Of a stretch of DNA of 64,000 nt, positions 8,321-15,913 are shown piece after piece. A program made the position numbers and the translations under genes. The notes beneath the pieces are model-generated. The model did not search any database, was not told the DNA's origin, and saw only the letters and a list, made by a program, of their open reading frames with translations. Positions within the stretch are counted from its first letter, which is position 1, and every line of letters begins with the position of its first letter. The DNA is from Desulfomonile tiedjei DSM 6799 (lineage in GTDB: Bacteria; Desulfobacterota; Desulfomonilia; Desulfomonilales; Desulfomonilaceae): assembly GCF_000266945.1 (NCBI RefSeq), contig NC_018025.1, positions 3,352,001 through 3,416,000 of the forward strand, given 5' to 3'.

Positions 8321-9350
8321 GCTTTACAATAGAATTTCAACAGGCTTGTGGATTGGCATGCTCGCGATCCTGTGGCTCGCAATTATTTCAGGTCTGCACT
8401 TTTGGCTGAATTTCGACCATGACACCAGAAAACTGGTACGCATGGGTTACATGCCGGTGGTCACCAATCTGGCTGCTCCTCTGCTGGACCGTGCTTGCGA
8501 AGCGAACCGCCCGGTGCGTTACGAAGCATTGAAGTTTTCTTCGTTCGCAGAGATGGGCGAAGCCCTGCGCAACGGCCAGATCCAGGCAGCGTTTATAATA
8601 GCGCCATTATCTATCGTCCTACACCAACAGGGTGCGGGTGTGAAAATAGTGTACATCGGGAACCGTCATGAGAGCACCCTAGTTTGCAGGAAAGACTTGC
8701 AGGCGAAAACATTTCGGGATCTTGCCCGGAAATCTATTGCCGTGCCCATGCGATATTCCGGTCACAACATTGCAACGAGACTGCTTGCGGAGCAATTCGG
8801 TCTTCAAGGGCCGGACCTCAACGTTGTGGAGATGAATCCTCCTGATATGCCGTCGGCATTGGCTACCGGAGCACTCGACGCATACTTTGTTGGCGAGCCG
8901 TTTGCTGCAAAGACAGTGCGAGCAAACGAATCGAACGTGCTCTGCTACGTTGAACAGGTTTGGCCCGGTTTCATCTGCAACCTGATGATCGTGAGAGACG
9001 AACTCATACAGAACGATCGCGAGACAGTCCGGGACCTTGTTCATACAGCGGCCCGATCTGGAATATGGGCCAAACGGAATACGAAATCTGCCTCGGAAAT
9101 CGCTTCAAAATACTGGAATCAGCCAATTGAGCTGGTTGAATATGCTATGGACACGCCGCCCGGAAGAATCGTTTTCGATCAGTTTATTCCCAAGAAAGAG
9201 GAGATTCAGAATCTTGCCGATCTGATGGTCAAGTTCAAGCTCCTGGAAAGCAACGACATTACGGGTCTCGTGGATGACAGCTTCGCCAGAAGCGTTAATC
9301 TTGAAGGAATAACCGACCTTCGGAGCATTTTTTCCGAGCAGAGGAAGTGA
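8310..9350 (+). CDS. Membrane-anchored ABC substrate-binding protein (NMT1/SsuA-like)
   Basis: A 346-aa protein whose N-terminus is one hydrophobic helix (WIGMLAILWLAIISGLHFWL) without a clear cleavage site or lipobox, so it is probably anchored in the inner membrane. The following domain has the NMT1/SsuA order: VRMGYMPVVTNLAAP, QAAFIIAPLSIV, AVPMRYSGHN and GALDAYFVGEPFA. The ATG at 8310 has GGAG six bases upstream. It is the last gene of the importer operon. The family binds sulfonates, nitrate/bicarbonate, or pyrimidine thiamine precursors; the ligand cannot be read here. Confidence 0.85.
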   Translation: MLSRLYNRISTGLWIGMLAILWLAIISGLHFWLNFDHDTRKLVRMGYMPVVTNLAAPLLDRACEANRPVRYEALKFSSFAEMGEALRNGQIQAAFIIAPLSIVLHQQGAGVKIVYIGNRHESTLVCRKDLQAKTFRDLARKSIAVPMRYSGHNIATRLLAEQFGLQGPDLNVVEMNPPDMPSALATGALDAYFVGEPFAAKTVRANESNVLCYVEQVWPGFICNLMIVRDELIQNDRETVRDLVHTAARSGIWAKRNTKSASEIASKYWNQPIELVEYAMDTPPGRIVFDQFIPKKEEIQNLADLMVKFKLLESNDITGLVDDSFARSVNLEGITDLRSIFSEQRK

Positions 9351-9374
9351 CGGAAAAACAGAGAAGGAATTGCT

Positions 9375-9563
9375 TATAGGAATTGCTAAAACTAATGTCC
9401 GATTGAGGACAGGGGTACTGGTGGGTGCCGTGCCTCCGTGCCGGTACATCTTCAATATGATCAATGATATCGATAGAATGGACCGGCAGAGACATCGGTC
9501 CCTACCAATATCCTGTAATTCCACACGCGGGATAAACGACAGAATTCTTGGCACTGACTATAG
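9375..9563. repeat. Family-1 palindromic repeat, copy A
   Basis: About 189 bp. The ends are inverted repeats: TATAG-AATTGCTAAAACTAATGTCCG at the left, and CTATAGTCAGTGCCAAGAATTCTG when the right end is read on the minus strand. Inside is a long interrupted hairpin: TGGTGGGTGCCGTGCCTCCG on one side and CGGTCCCTACCA on the other, around ATATGATCAATGATATCGATAG. It closely matches copies at 35718, 56269 and 57019. It has no coding capacity and fits a MITE-like or REP-like element. Confidence 0.8.
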
Positions 9564-9660
9564 AATTCTGCAAACTTTCTTCTCGGAAAACTCATTGCGC
9601 GACGCGTTGATTTGAGGTACTTCTTTAGGGAACAATGGTGATATTCAAGGAGAGTCTTCT

Positions 9661-10953
9661 TTGAGATCAGAAAAACCGCAATACCGATTCAATACGTTGG
9701 CCGTGCATGGCGGTCAGGAACCGGATCTGGGCACACTCGCCCGGGGAGTACCCGTTCATCGCACATCTTCCTTCATATTCAAAGATGCCAAACACGCCTC
9801 AGATTTGTTCTCATTGAAAGAATTGGGATTCATCTATACGAGGTTGACCAATCCCACATCCGATGTTCTCGAAAAGCGTATGGCCGCGTTAGACAACGGA
9901 GTAGCGGCACTCTCGCTTGCCTCCGGTACTTCCGCAATATTCTACACCTTGATAAATGTGATGGAATCCGGTGACGAGTTTGTGTCCACATCGAACTTGT
10001 ATGGTGGAACGTACACCATGTTCAATGACATCTTGCCCCAGTTCGGCATGAAAGTACGATTTGTCGATTACCGGGATCTCAAAGCAATGCGGGACTCGAT
10101 TCATGACAAGACTCGTGCGATCTTCCTTGAAACCATAGGTAACCCTGAGCTGGGCGTGCCCGATTTTGAAGAAATCTCCAAGATAGCCAAGGACGCACAT
10201 ATTCCGTTCATCGTGGATTCGACATTTACCACCCCTTATCTCTTCAGACCGTTAGAACATGGAGCGGACATTGTCATACATTCTTTGACTAAATGGATCG
10301 GCGGACACGGAACAGGAATCGGCGGAATTGTGGTCGACGGCGGGAAATTCGACTGGTCCGATCCGAAATTCACGTTGTACAATCGTCCTGAGACGTCCTA
10401 CTCGGGTATTCGCTTCGGCAGTGACTTGGGAGATCTTCAGTCTTTGGCCTTTATTCTGCGTATGAGACTTGTTCCCCTTCGGAATCTTGGGGCCTGTATT
10501 AGTCCGGACAATTCATGGATGTTTCTCCAGGGAATCGAGACACTGTTCTTGAGGATGGAGCGTCATTGCTCCAATGCACTGGCTGTTGCCGAGTTCCTGA
10601 GTAACGATCCGAGAGTCCAATGGGTACGGTATCCGGGACTAAAGGCTGACCCGAGCTATGCTAACGCTCAGAAATATTTCTTCAAGGGACTTGCGGGCGG
10701 CGTCGTAGTGTTCGGTCCAAAAGGCGGACCGGCGAAAGCCGAAGCATTCATAGATCGCCTCAAATTGTTTTCACATCTCGCGAATGTGGGCGACGCAAAG
10801 AGTCTTGCCATACACCCGGCGAGCACAACGCACTCGCAGTTGTCCCCGGAGCAACAGATGGAAGCGGGATTCGCTTCCGATCTGGTCAGGCTTTCGGTAG
10901 GCATCGAAGACATCGACGATATTATTGGGGATCTCGATCAGGCCCTAGGTTAG
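9661..10953 (+). CDS. metY: O-acetylhomoserine (thiol)-lyase
   Basis: A 430-aa PLP enzyme of the Cys/Met-metabolism family that makes homocysteine from O-acetylhomoserine and sulfide. Visible features are AVHGGQEPD, the YTRLTNPT phosphate-binding turn, SLASGTSAI, the PLP-lysine loop [11 protein letters not shown], and the conserved C-terminal [11 protein letters not shown]-like segment ([14 protein letters not shown]). Length matches MetY (about 425-430) rather than the shorter MetB/MetC. The start is TTG at 9661, supported by AAGGAGAG six bases upstream; no ATG is nearby. It is a single gene separated from the ABC operon by a repeat element. Direct sulfhydrylation is expected in a sulfide-rich anaerobe. 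Confidence 0.92.
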   Translation: MRSEKPQYRFNTLAVHGGQEPDLGTLARGVPVHRTSSFIFKDAKHASDLFSLKELGFIYTRLTNPTSDVLEKRMAALDNGVAALSLASGTSAIFYTLINVMESGDEFVSTSNLYGGTYTMFNDILPQFGMKVRFVDYRDLKAMRDSIHDKTRAIFLETIGNPELGVPDFEEISKIAKDAHIPFIVDSTFTTPYLFRPLEHGADIVIHSLTKWIGGHGTGIGGIVVDGGKFDWSDPKFTLYNRPETSYSGIRFGSDLGDLQSLAFILRMRLVPLRNLGACISPDNSWMFLQGIETLFLRMERHCSNALAVAEFLSNDPRVQWVRYPGLKADPSYANAQKYFFKGLAGGVVVFGPKGGPAKAEAFIDRLKLFSHLANVGDAKSLAIHPASTTHSQLSPEQQMEAGFASDLVRLSVGIEDIDDIIGDLDQALG

Positions 10954-10965
10954 GAGGGATGAATC

Positions 10966-10999
10966 ACGCCGAGGCTGTTCTGGAACAGCGATTCGGCGT
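10966..10999. terminator. Hairpin between convergent genes
   Basis: Stem ACGCCGA/TTCGGCGT with an inner CTGTTC/GAACAG stem, immediately after metY and before the convergent His-rich gene. There is no clear U-run, so it may act as a bidirectional terminator or an RNA-stabilising hairpin. Confidence 0.5.
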
Positions 11000-11025
11000 A
11001 TCTTCGTAGAGCAGTATTCCTCGGT

Positions 11026-11343
11026 CTATTTCTTCGACTTCACATCGGCATCATGTGAATGCGGGCTGTGGTGGTGATGGCCATGATCGTGGGAATGCCC
11101 ATGCCCGCCATGCGCGTGATCGTGACCGTGCTCGGAGACTGACCCACCAAGTATTGTCAGTGCCCGTTCGAATTCATGGTTGGCTGCCTTTACCAGACTT
11201 ATGGCGCGGCGCACATCCTCTGCAGCTTCGTTCAGGCCCATCCCCTCAAGGTTCCCGGCCATCTCGACATAGCCCGTCAAATGCTCGTTATTGTGGTTGA
11301 TCCAATGAGTCAGACGCACTCTGTTCTTCTGAATATCATCCAT
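11026..11343 (-). CDS. Small protein with histidine-rich C-terminal tail
   Basis: A 105-aa protein. Residues 1-70 are helical (NRVRLTHWINHNNEHLTGY..., then EAAEDVRRAISLVKAANHEFERAL). The rest is a run of about 17 histidines mixed with Gly, Asp and Ser (EHGHDHAHGGHGHSHDH). The tail resembles Ni/Co/Zn-binding tails of chaperones such as HypB or of CDF transporters, so metal storage or delivery is plausible. GAGGG lies upstream of the ATG. No neighbour is a metal enzyme; a NikR regulator is encoded 13 kb away. Function is inference only. Confidence 0.7.
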   Translation of the reverse strand: MDDIQKNRVRLTHWINHNNEHLTGYVEMAGNLEGMGLNEAAEDVRRAISLVKAANHEFERALTILGGSVSEHGHDHAHGGHGHSHDHGHHHHSPHSHDADVKSKK

Positions 11344-11590
11344 CGTTTTCCCTCATACAAAAGTATTTCCAAACCAATCTCTGATGGCTCGTAATAGTGC
11401 ACGCTAAACGAGTGAAATCGGGGAATCCCTTCTGGTAAGAAGTGTTTTTCCGAACCTATCCGACGAACTTCTAAAATCTGCGCATAAGTGTTAATTTCAT
11501 ACTTAAAAATATGTACTTACACGCGACATCGAAATTGTTGATGGTTTGGGGAACCTTCTTCCACAGGGAACTCCCCAAATCTTACTGCTT
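11344..11590. other. 247-bp intergenic region
   Basis: No gene is supported. It lies upstream of the His-rich gene and downstream of the amidotransferase gene. It is AT-rich near 11490-11520. No clear promoter or hairpin was identified. Confidence 0.4.
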
Positions 11591-12430
11591 TTAGCGCGTA
11601 TTGTTAAGAGCCACCATCTTGAGGAAATTGGCCAGGAGGATTTTTCCATCGGTGCAGGTATTTTGAGGCAAATTGCCGGTACGTTCGGGATGGAATGCCA
11701 TTCCATACACGAGTTTGCCGGGTATTCGGATCAATTGCACTTCGGACAGATTGCTTCTGGCCAGGTTCACAAAAGGTTCAGGAATGCTCTTCACTTCTTC
11801 GTAATGGCTTTCCATGACTTGAAAAGACCCCGGTATCGCTAATCCTGAGAATATGGGATCCGGTCTCAGCATCTCAAGTTGGGCAATACCTTTTTCGGAT
11901 ACAGCCTCTTTCGGATAACGTTCTGGAAAGAGGACCGAAAACCGCGTGTCTATGAAGTCTACTTTAGCCCCGAAGGTCAGAGCCAGGAACTGGTGTCCAC
12001 CGCATATGCCTAGGATCGGCATGCCACGGTCTGCAACAAGGGATTTCAGCACCTGTTTCGCATATTCAAGCTGTTCGCCGGCCCGGCCGCGGTACATGTG
12101 CCAGGGAGTGCTTTGAGGGCTGAGCACCAGGAAATCAGGTCGTATACGGTCAAGTGCACTGCTGGAGAATTCGGAATAATGCAGGTAACTCAAATCGGCT
12201 TTCAGGTTTCTTGCAGCCGGTACACTTTGACTCACGCCGTGAGTCAAGACGTGCACAAGCTCCCGGTAACGGTCCTGTTCGGGACCGGAAAGCTCAAGGT
12301 CAATCAGGAGACCACGCAGAATGTGTTCACTGGGAGTCAAATACCACATCAGAGAAACTATCAGGATGCAGGCCACTATGACAGAGATAAGCACCCGATT
12401 CAAAGAGATCTTCGGCGAAACGCCTGCCAT
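11591..12430 (-). CDS. Membrane-anchored class I glutamine amidotransferase-like protein
   Basis: This 279-aa protein begins with a single hydrophobic helix (about residues 13-31) and continues into a GATase1 domain. The nucleophile elbow GICGGHQF holds Cys143, and AFHPER holds His247 and Glu249, giving a complete triad. Most class I amidotransferases are cytosolic partners of a synthetase; here there is no synthetase domain or neighbour. With a normal N-in signal anchor the domain would face the periplasm. It could be a gamma-glutamyl hydrolase or a degenerate relative of PuuD; the substrate is unknown. Confidence 0.7.
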   Translation of the reverse strand: MAGVSPKISLNRVLISVIVACILIVSLMWYLTPSEHILRGLLIDLELSGPEQDRYRELVHVLTHGVSQSVPAARNLKADLSYLHYSEFSSSALDRIRPDFLVLSPQSTPWHMYRGRAGEQLEYAKQVLKSLVADRGMPILGICGGHQFLALTFGAKVDFIDTRFSVLFPERYPKEAVSEKGIAQLEMLRPDPIFSGLAIPGSFQVMESHYEEVKSIPEPFVNLARSNLSEVQLIRIPGKLVYGMAFHPERTGNLPQNTCTDGKILLANFLKMVALNNTR

Positions 12431-12451
12431 TGTTCAGGACCTTGAGTAATA

Positions 12452-12607
12452 CTTGAGGAACCTTTTTTGTAAAAAAAGGTTCCTCAAGCTCCTCCAAAAA
12501 ACTTCTAACACTTGTTCAAGACATGGTTTTTTCGATAGAAAAAACCATGTCTTGAACCAAATGCTAAAAGTTCTTGGGAAGAGGCTTGGGCCCCGCCAGA
12601 CGCGGGG
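12452..12607. repeat. Three consecutive hairpins, first is terminator-like
   Basis: Hairpin 1 (12452-12488) pairs CTTGAGGAACCTTTTTT with its near-perfect complement. Hairpin 2 (12515-12556) pairs TTCAAGACATGGTTTTTTC with GAAAAAACCATGTCTTGAA. Hairpin 3 (12591-12607) is CCCCGC/GCGGGG. Read in either direction, the first two end in A/T-rich stems as in bidirectional intrinsic terminators. They lie downstream of the lipoprotein-like gene and upstream of the amidotransferase, so they probably end the pspA-to-lipoprotein transcript. Confidence 0.6.
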
Positions 12608-12662
12608 TTACAAGAAGGGTTTCCCCAGTATTTACTGCTTCAACGCAAATAGGTATCAGGTA

Positions 12663-13091
12663 TTATTGCATTCCCGTTTGGGGAGGCCCGTAACCGGGCG
12701 CGTACCCGTATGGTACACCCCAGGGGTTCGGCGGTCTCCGCAAGAAAACCTTGTACGTGTCTCCGGTAATATCTCGGAAAAGGCCTCTTATGGTTCCATC
12801 GGCATAGAGATTTCCCTGGAACGTATTTCCCTCTTTCTCTCCGAAGATGGTATTTCCTCGAATTTTGCCGTTGATTTTGAACCGAGCTTTTCCCAGGAAG
12901 TTGCTGCCTTCGACGATTCCTTCGATATCTTCGCCTTTTTGATAGTGGATGGTCACGCTGCCTTCAGCGCCGAAAATCGGACCCTTGGCATTTCCCACCC
13001 ATTGGCCCCGGATATCATATCCCGATGCACAAGAAAAGGACGCGATTCCAACCAATCCCACAACGCACATAATACAGAAGTACTTTTTCAT
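12663..13091 (-). CDS. Exported small protein, possible lipoprotein
   Basis: A 142-aa protein with an N-terminal signal (KKYFCIMCVVGLVGIASFSC). The FSC could be a weak lipobox; otherwise cleavage would fall after ASG. The mature part is beta-rich with repeated glycine turns (GQWVGNAKGPIFGAEGSVTIHY, GKIRGNTIFGEKEGNTFQGNLY) and ends in a Pro/Gly/Tyr-rich tail (YGYAPGYGPP). No family was recognised. The inner ATG at 13091 is chosen over a frame start at 13133 because it begins a proper signal peptide and has AAGAG upstream. It is the last gene in the run below pspA. Confidence 0.65.
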   Translation of the reverse strand: MKKYFCIMCVVGLVGIASFSCASGYDIRGQWVGNAKGPIFGAEGSVTIHYQKGEDIEGIVEGSNFLGKARFKINGKIRGNTIFGEKEGNTFQGNLYADGTIRGLFRDITGDTYKVFLRRPPNPWGVPYGYAPGYGPPQTGMQ

Positions 13092-13140
13092 AAGAGTATC
13101 TCTTAACACATGAAGGACATGAAATAAAGTCAAATATCAG

Positions 13141-14214
13141 CTATGTTCCGGAAGTATTCAAACTTCTTGCAGAAGTTTTTGAGTTTCCCGAAGCTTCTTT
13201 TTCCAGGATTGCCAGATTCTCCTTTTCTCCCATGGAGATGAGTGTATCACCCGCTTCTATAACCGTTTGAGGACCGGGGTTGAACACCATCTGACCGTTT
13301 CGCTTCTTAACAGCAATGATAATCAGATTCAACTCCCGGCGGATCTCCGTTTCTATGAGCTTTTTTCCGCAGTAGGGGGAATGCTCTAAAAGTTTTACTT
13401 CTTCAATCTCGATGTCATATTTTCTGTGGTCCATTGCGACTTCCAGAAAACTCATGACTTCGGGTTTCAAGATTCCCATGACCAGCCGCATGCCGCCTAT
13501 TTTGTACGGGCTTATCACACGAGTCGCTCCAGCCCGGAGCAGTTTCTTGGCTGCGGATTCTTCACCGGCCCTTGCGATGATCTCAAGCTCTTCATTCAGC
13601 TCCCGCGCTGTAAGGACAACGTACACATTCGACGCATCGGAATCGAGTACAGACACAAGACCTCTCGCGTTCTTTATACCAGCCTTCAGCAATACATCCT
13701 CTTCCGTGGCATCTCCCGGCGAAAGGAAGTAACCTGACTGCACGATTCGGTCCTGAATTTCGCTCCTGTTTTCAACGATTACGAAAGAAATTCCCCTCGC
13801 GTGCAATTCTTCACATATGAAAGAGCCCATGCGGCCGAATCCGCAAATGATGAAATGGTTCCTGAGTTTTTCTATGGCCTTCATGGAGCGACGCCTCGTC
13901 AGAATCTTGTTGATCTCTCCCTCAATCAGCATTTTAGTGCCGGTAACGAGGGTGTATGCAACGACCCCAAACCCGGAAAGAATAATGAAGAGAGTGAATA
14001 TTTTCCCTTCATTCCCGAGGTCATGAACCTCTTTGAATCCTATACCGGTGATGGTAATTACGGTCATGTAAAAGCCATCCAATAACGGCCATTCGAACAA
14101 TAGGTGATATCCCGAGGTACCAATCACCAGAACGATAGTCAGTCCCACCAGCGCCCGCACAAGTGCGTGCTGAAAGCTAAAGAATCCGATTTTCCGGGGC
14201 TTCTGTGTCGGCAT
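13141..14214 (-). CDS. Two-helix potassium channel with RCK (TrkA-N/TrkA-C) domains
   Basis: A 357-aa ion channel. It has a first transmembrane helix (about 19-39), pore loop and filter (about 50-62), a second helix (about 72-92), a Rossmann RCK domain starting IICGFGRMGS (about 120), and a TrkA-C domain (about 260-345, EHSPYCGKKLIETEIRRE). The filter reads TITGIGFKEV instead of the usual TTVGYGD, so the second glycine is replaced by lysine and Tyr by Phe. The K+ selectivity is therefore uncertain. It lies 32 bp downstream of hpt and is probably co-transcribed. Confidence 0.85.
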   Translation of the reverse strand: MPTQKPRKIGFFSFQHALVRALVGLTIVLVIGTSGYHLLFEWPLLDGFYMTVITITGIGFKEVHDLGNEGKIFTLFIILSGFGVVAYTLVTGTKMLIEGEINKILTRRRSMKAIEKLRNHFIICGFGRMGSFICEELHARGISFVIVENRSEIQDRIVQSGYFLSPGDATEEDVLLKAGIKNARGLVSVLDSDASNVYVVLTARELNEELEIIARAGEESAAKKLLRAGATRVISPYKIGGMRLVMGILKPEVMSFLEVAMDHRKYDIEIEEVKLLEHSPYCGKKLIETEIRRELNLIIIAVKKRNGQMVFNPGPQTVIEAGDTLISMGEKENLAILEKEASGNSKTSARSLNTSGT

Positions 14215-14246
14215 TCTCTCAGATTTCCATTCGTCGAAACACCTGG

Positions 14247-14789
14247 TTATCCATTGGTTGAATCGTCATCTTCCAGAACGTACAGACTACCGTGACATCT
14301 GTCCTGCTCGTCACAGTCCAGACCGTATCCGACGATAAATCCTTCTTCGATTTTGAAGCCGCAATAATCGAGGTCTACGTGTTTTTCGCGTCTTCCGGTC
14401 TTATTTACCAGCGCAGCCAATTCGAGAGTTCTGGGTTTTCTTTCGAGAAGCTTTTTCTTGTACTCGCTCAGGGTGAGGCCGGAATCCACGATATCGTCCA
14501 CAAGAATCACATTTCTATTTTCCACTGACATTCCCACATCCAGAAGGATGTCCAATTTTCCACTGGAGACCGTCGCATCTTTGTAGGATGAGATTCTCAC
14601 AAAATCCACCTGACAACTGACACTGATGCTTCTCACGAGATCGGCCATGAACATGAAAGCACCTTTCAGTATCCCGATCAGCAACACATTTCCTTCGGGG
14701 TATTTGGTCGATATCTCCCGGCCGATCTCTGCAACCCGAGCAGCAATAGCGCGCTCATCAAAAAGTACTTTCTTGGTCAGGTGCCCCAT
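14247..14789 (-). CDS. hpt: Hypoxanthine phosphoribosyltransferase
   Basis: A 180-aa purine-salvage enzyme that transfers phosphoribose from PRPP to hypoxanthine/guanine in the cytosol. The PRPP loop is NVILVDDIVDSGLTLSEY; the flexible-loop region has RISSYKDATVSSG; the base-binding part reads DYCGFKIEEGFIVGYGLD. Length is normal for bacterial Hpt. It lies between tsaD (68 bp upstream) and the K+ channel gene in a minus-strand gene run. Confidence 0.93.
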   Translation of the reverse strand: MGHLTKKVLFDERAIAARVAEIGREISTKYPEGNVLLIGILKGAFMFMADLVRSISVSCQVDFVRISSYKDATVSSGKLDILLDVGMSVENRNVILVDDIVDSGLTLSEYKKKLLERKPRTLELAALVNKTGRREKHVDLDYCGFKIEEGFIVGYGLDCDEQDRCHGSLYVLEDDDSTNG

Positions 14790-14857
14790 ACTGATTTCCT
14801 ACCTCTCTCTATCAGAATCGAATCCCATCGCGGGGACTATTACCGCATAAGATTGTA

Positions 14858-15913
14858 TTACCAGCGGCTCTTTGCACCGAAATCCAGGTTATCCACCATC
14901 CCCAAGGAAAGCAGGCTGGCCGCCCGCGCGGCAATCATGGCCCCATTGTCGGTACAAAGCCTTGGCGAGGGAAACACGGTTTCTATTCCTCGTCGGATTC
15001 CCTCGGAATTCATTTTTCGCCTCAGCTCGCGGTTTGCGGCTACTCCTCCACAAATTACCAACTTATCAGCCTGATACATTTCAGCGGCTCTGAGTCCCTT
15101 TGCGGTGAGGACGTCAGTTACTGCATCCTGGAACGCGGCAGCAATGAGCTTGACCCCGGAGTCCACCCCGCTTCCTTTATGGGGAACAGGAAGGGGATGA
15201 AAACTCCCGGGAAGATTCTTATATCCTGCCTGGCCGTACAATTCCTCCGCTTGCCTGAGGACTGCGGTCTTCAGTCCTGAAAAAGAAAAATCGAGATTAT
15301 CATTTTCCATCAATGCCCTGGGAAATCGCAGCTTCCCCGGATCCGTGCCATTGGACAGACCATCAATGACTACTCCTCCAGGGTATCCGAGGCCCAATAG
15401 TTTTGCCACCTTGTCATAGGCTTCTCCAGCCGCGTCGTCTCGGGTTCGTCCCAGAAGTTGGATTTCCAGAGGTCCTTTCACATGATACAGACTGGTGTGT
15501 CCTCCAGAGACAACCAATCCGATAAACGGAAACTGTATGTCGTTTCGTTCCAGGAAGACAGCGAACAGATGCCCATGCAGGTGGTTGACGCCTATCAAAG
15601 GTTTGTTCAAGGCAAAAGCAATGCTCTTTGCCGCACTGATCCCCACCAGCAACGCCCCGATGAGACCGGGCCCGCGTGTCACGCCTATACCGTCCAGCTC
15701 TTCGGGATTCACTCCCGCTCGTTCCAGTGCTTCCTGAATCACCATCGAGATTACCTCGACGTGCTTCCGTGAAGCCAGCTCAGGAACAACCCCGCCGTAT
15801 TCTTTATGAATATCGACCTGTGAAAGAACGACATCCGACAATATGGTCCTGCCGTCACGTACTACCGCAGCAGCGGTTTCATCGCAGGAAGTTTCGATTC
15901 CGAGAACCAGCAT
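14858..15913 (-). CDS. tsaD: tRNA N6-threonylcarbamoyladenosine transferase
   Basis: A 351-aa TsaD/Kae1/YgjD protein that transfers the threonylcarbamoyl group to A37 of ANN-reading tRNAs. The ASKHA ATPase motifs are seen: GIETSCDETAAA, PELASRKHVE, GPGLIGALLVG, and the metal-binding HLHGH and FPFIGLVVSGGHT segments. Length is normal. The ATG overlaps the stop of the AAA+ gene by one base (TGATG), indicating translational coupling. Confidence 0.95.
   Translation of the reverse strand: MLVLGIETSCDETAAAVVRDGRTILSDVVLSQVDIHKEYGGVVPELASRKHVEVISMVIQEALERAGVNPEELDGIGVTRGPGLIGALLVGISAAKSIAFALNKPLIGVNHLHGHLFAVFLERNDIQFPFIGLVVSGGHTSLYHVKGPLEIQLLGRTRDDAAGEAYDKVAKLLGLGYPGGVVIDGLSNGTDPGKLRFPRALMENDNLDFSFSGLKTAVLRQAEELYGQAGYKNLPGSFHPLPVPHKGSGVDSGVKLIAAAFQDAVTDVLTAKGLRAAEMYQADKLVICGGVAANRELRRKMNSEGIRRGIETVFPSPRLCTDNGAMIAARAASLLSLGMVDNLDFGAKSRW

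Noticed and set aside
9564-9660. SAM riboswitch before metY
   Set aside because: No paired helices of a SAM-I/II aptamer can be drawn, and the gap is too short after the repeat.
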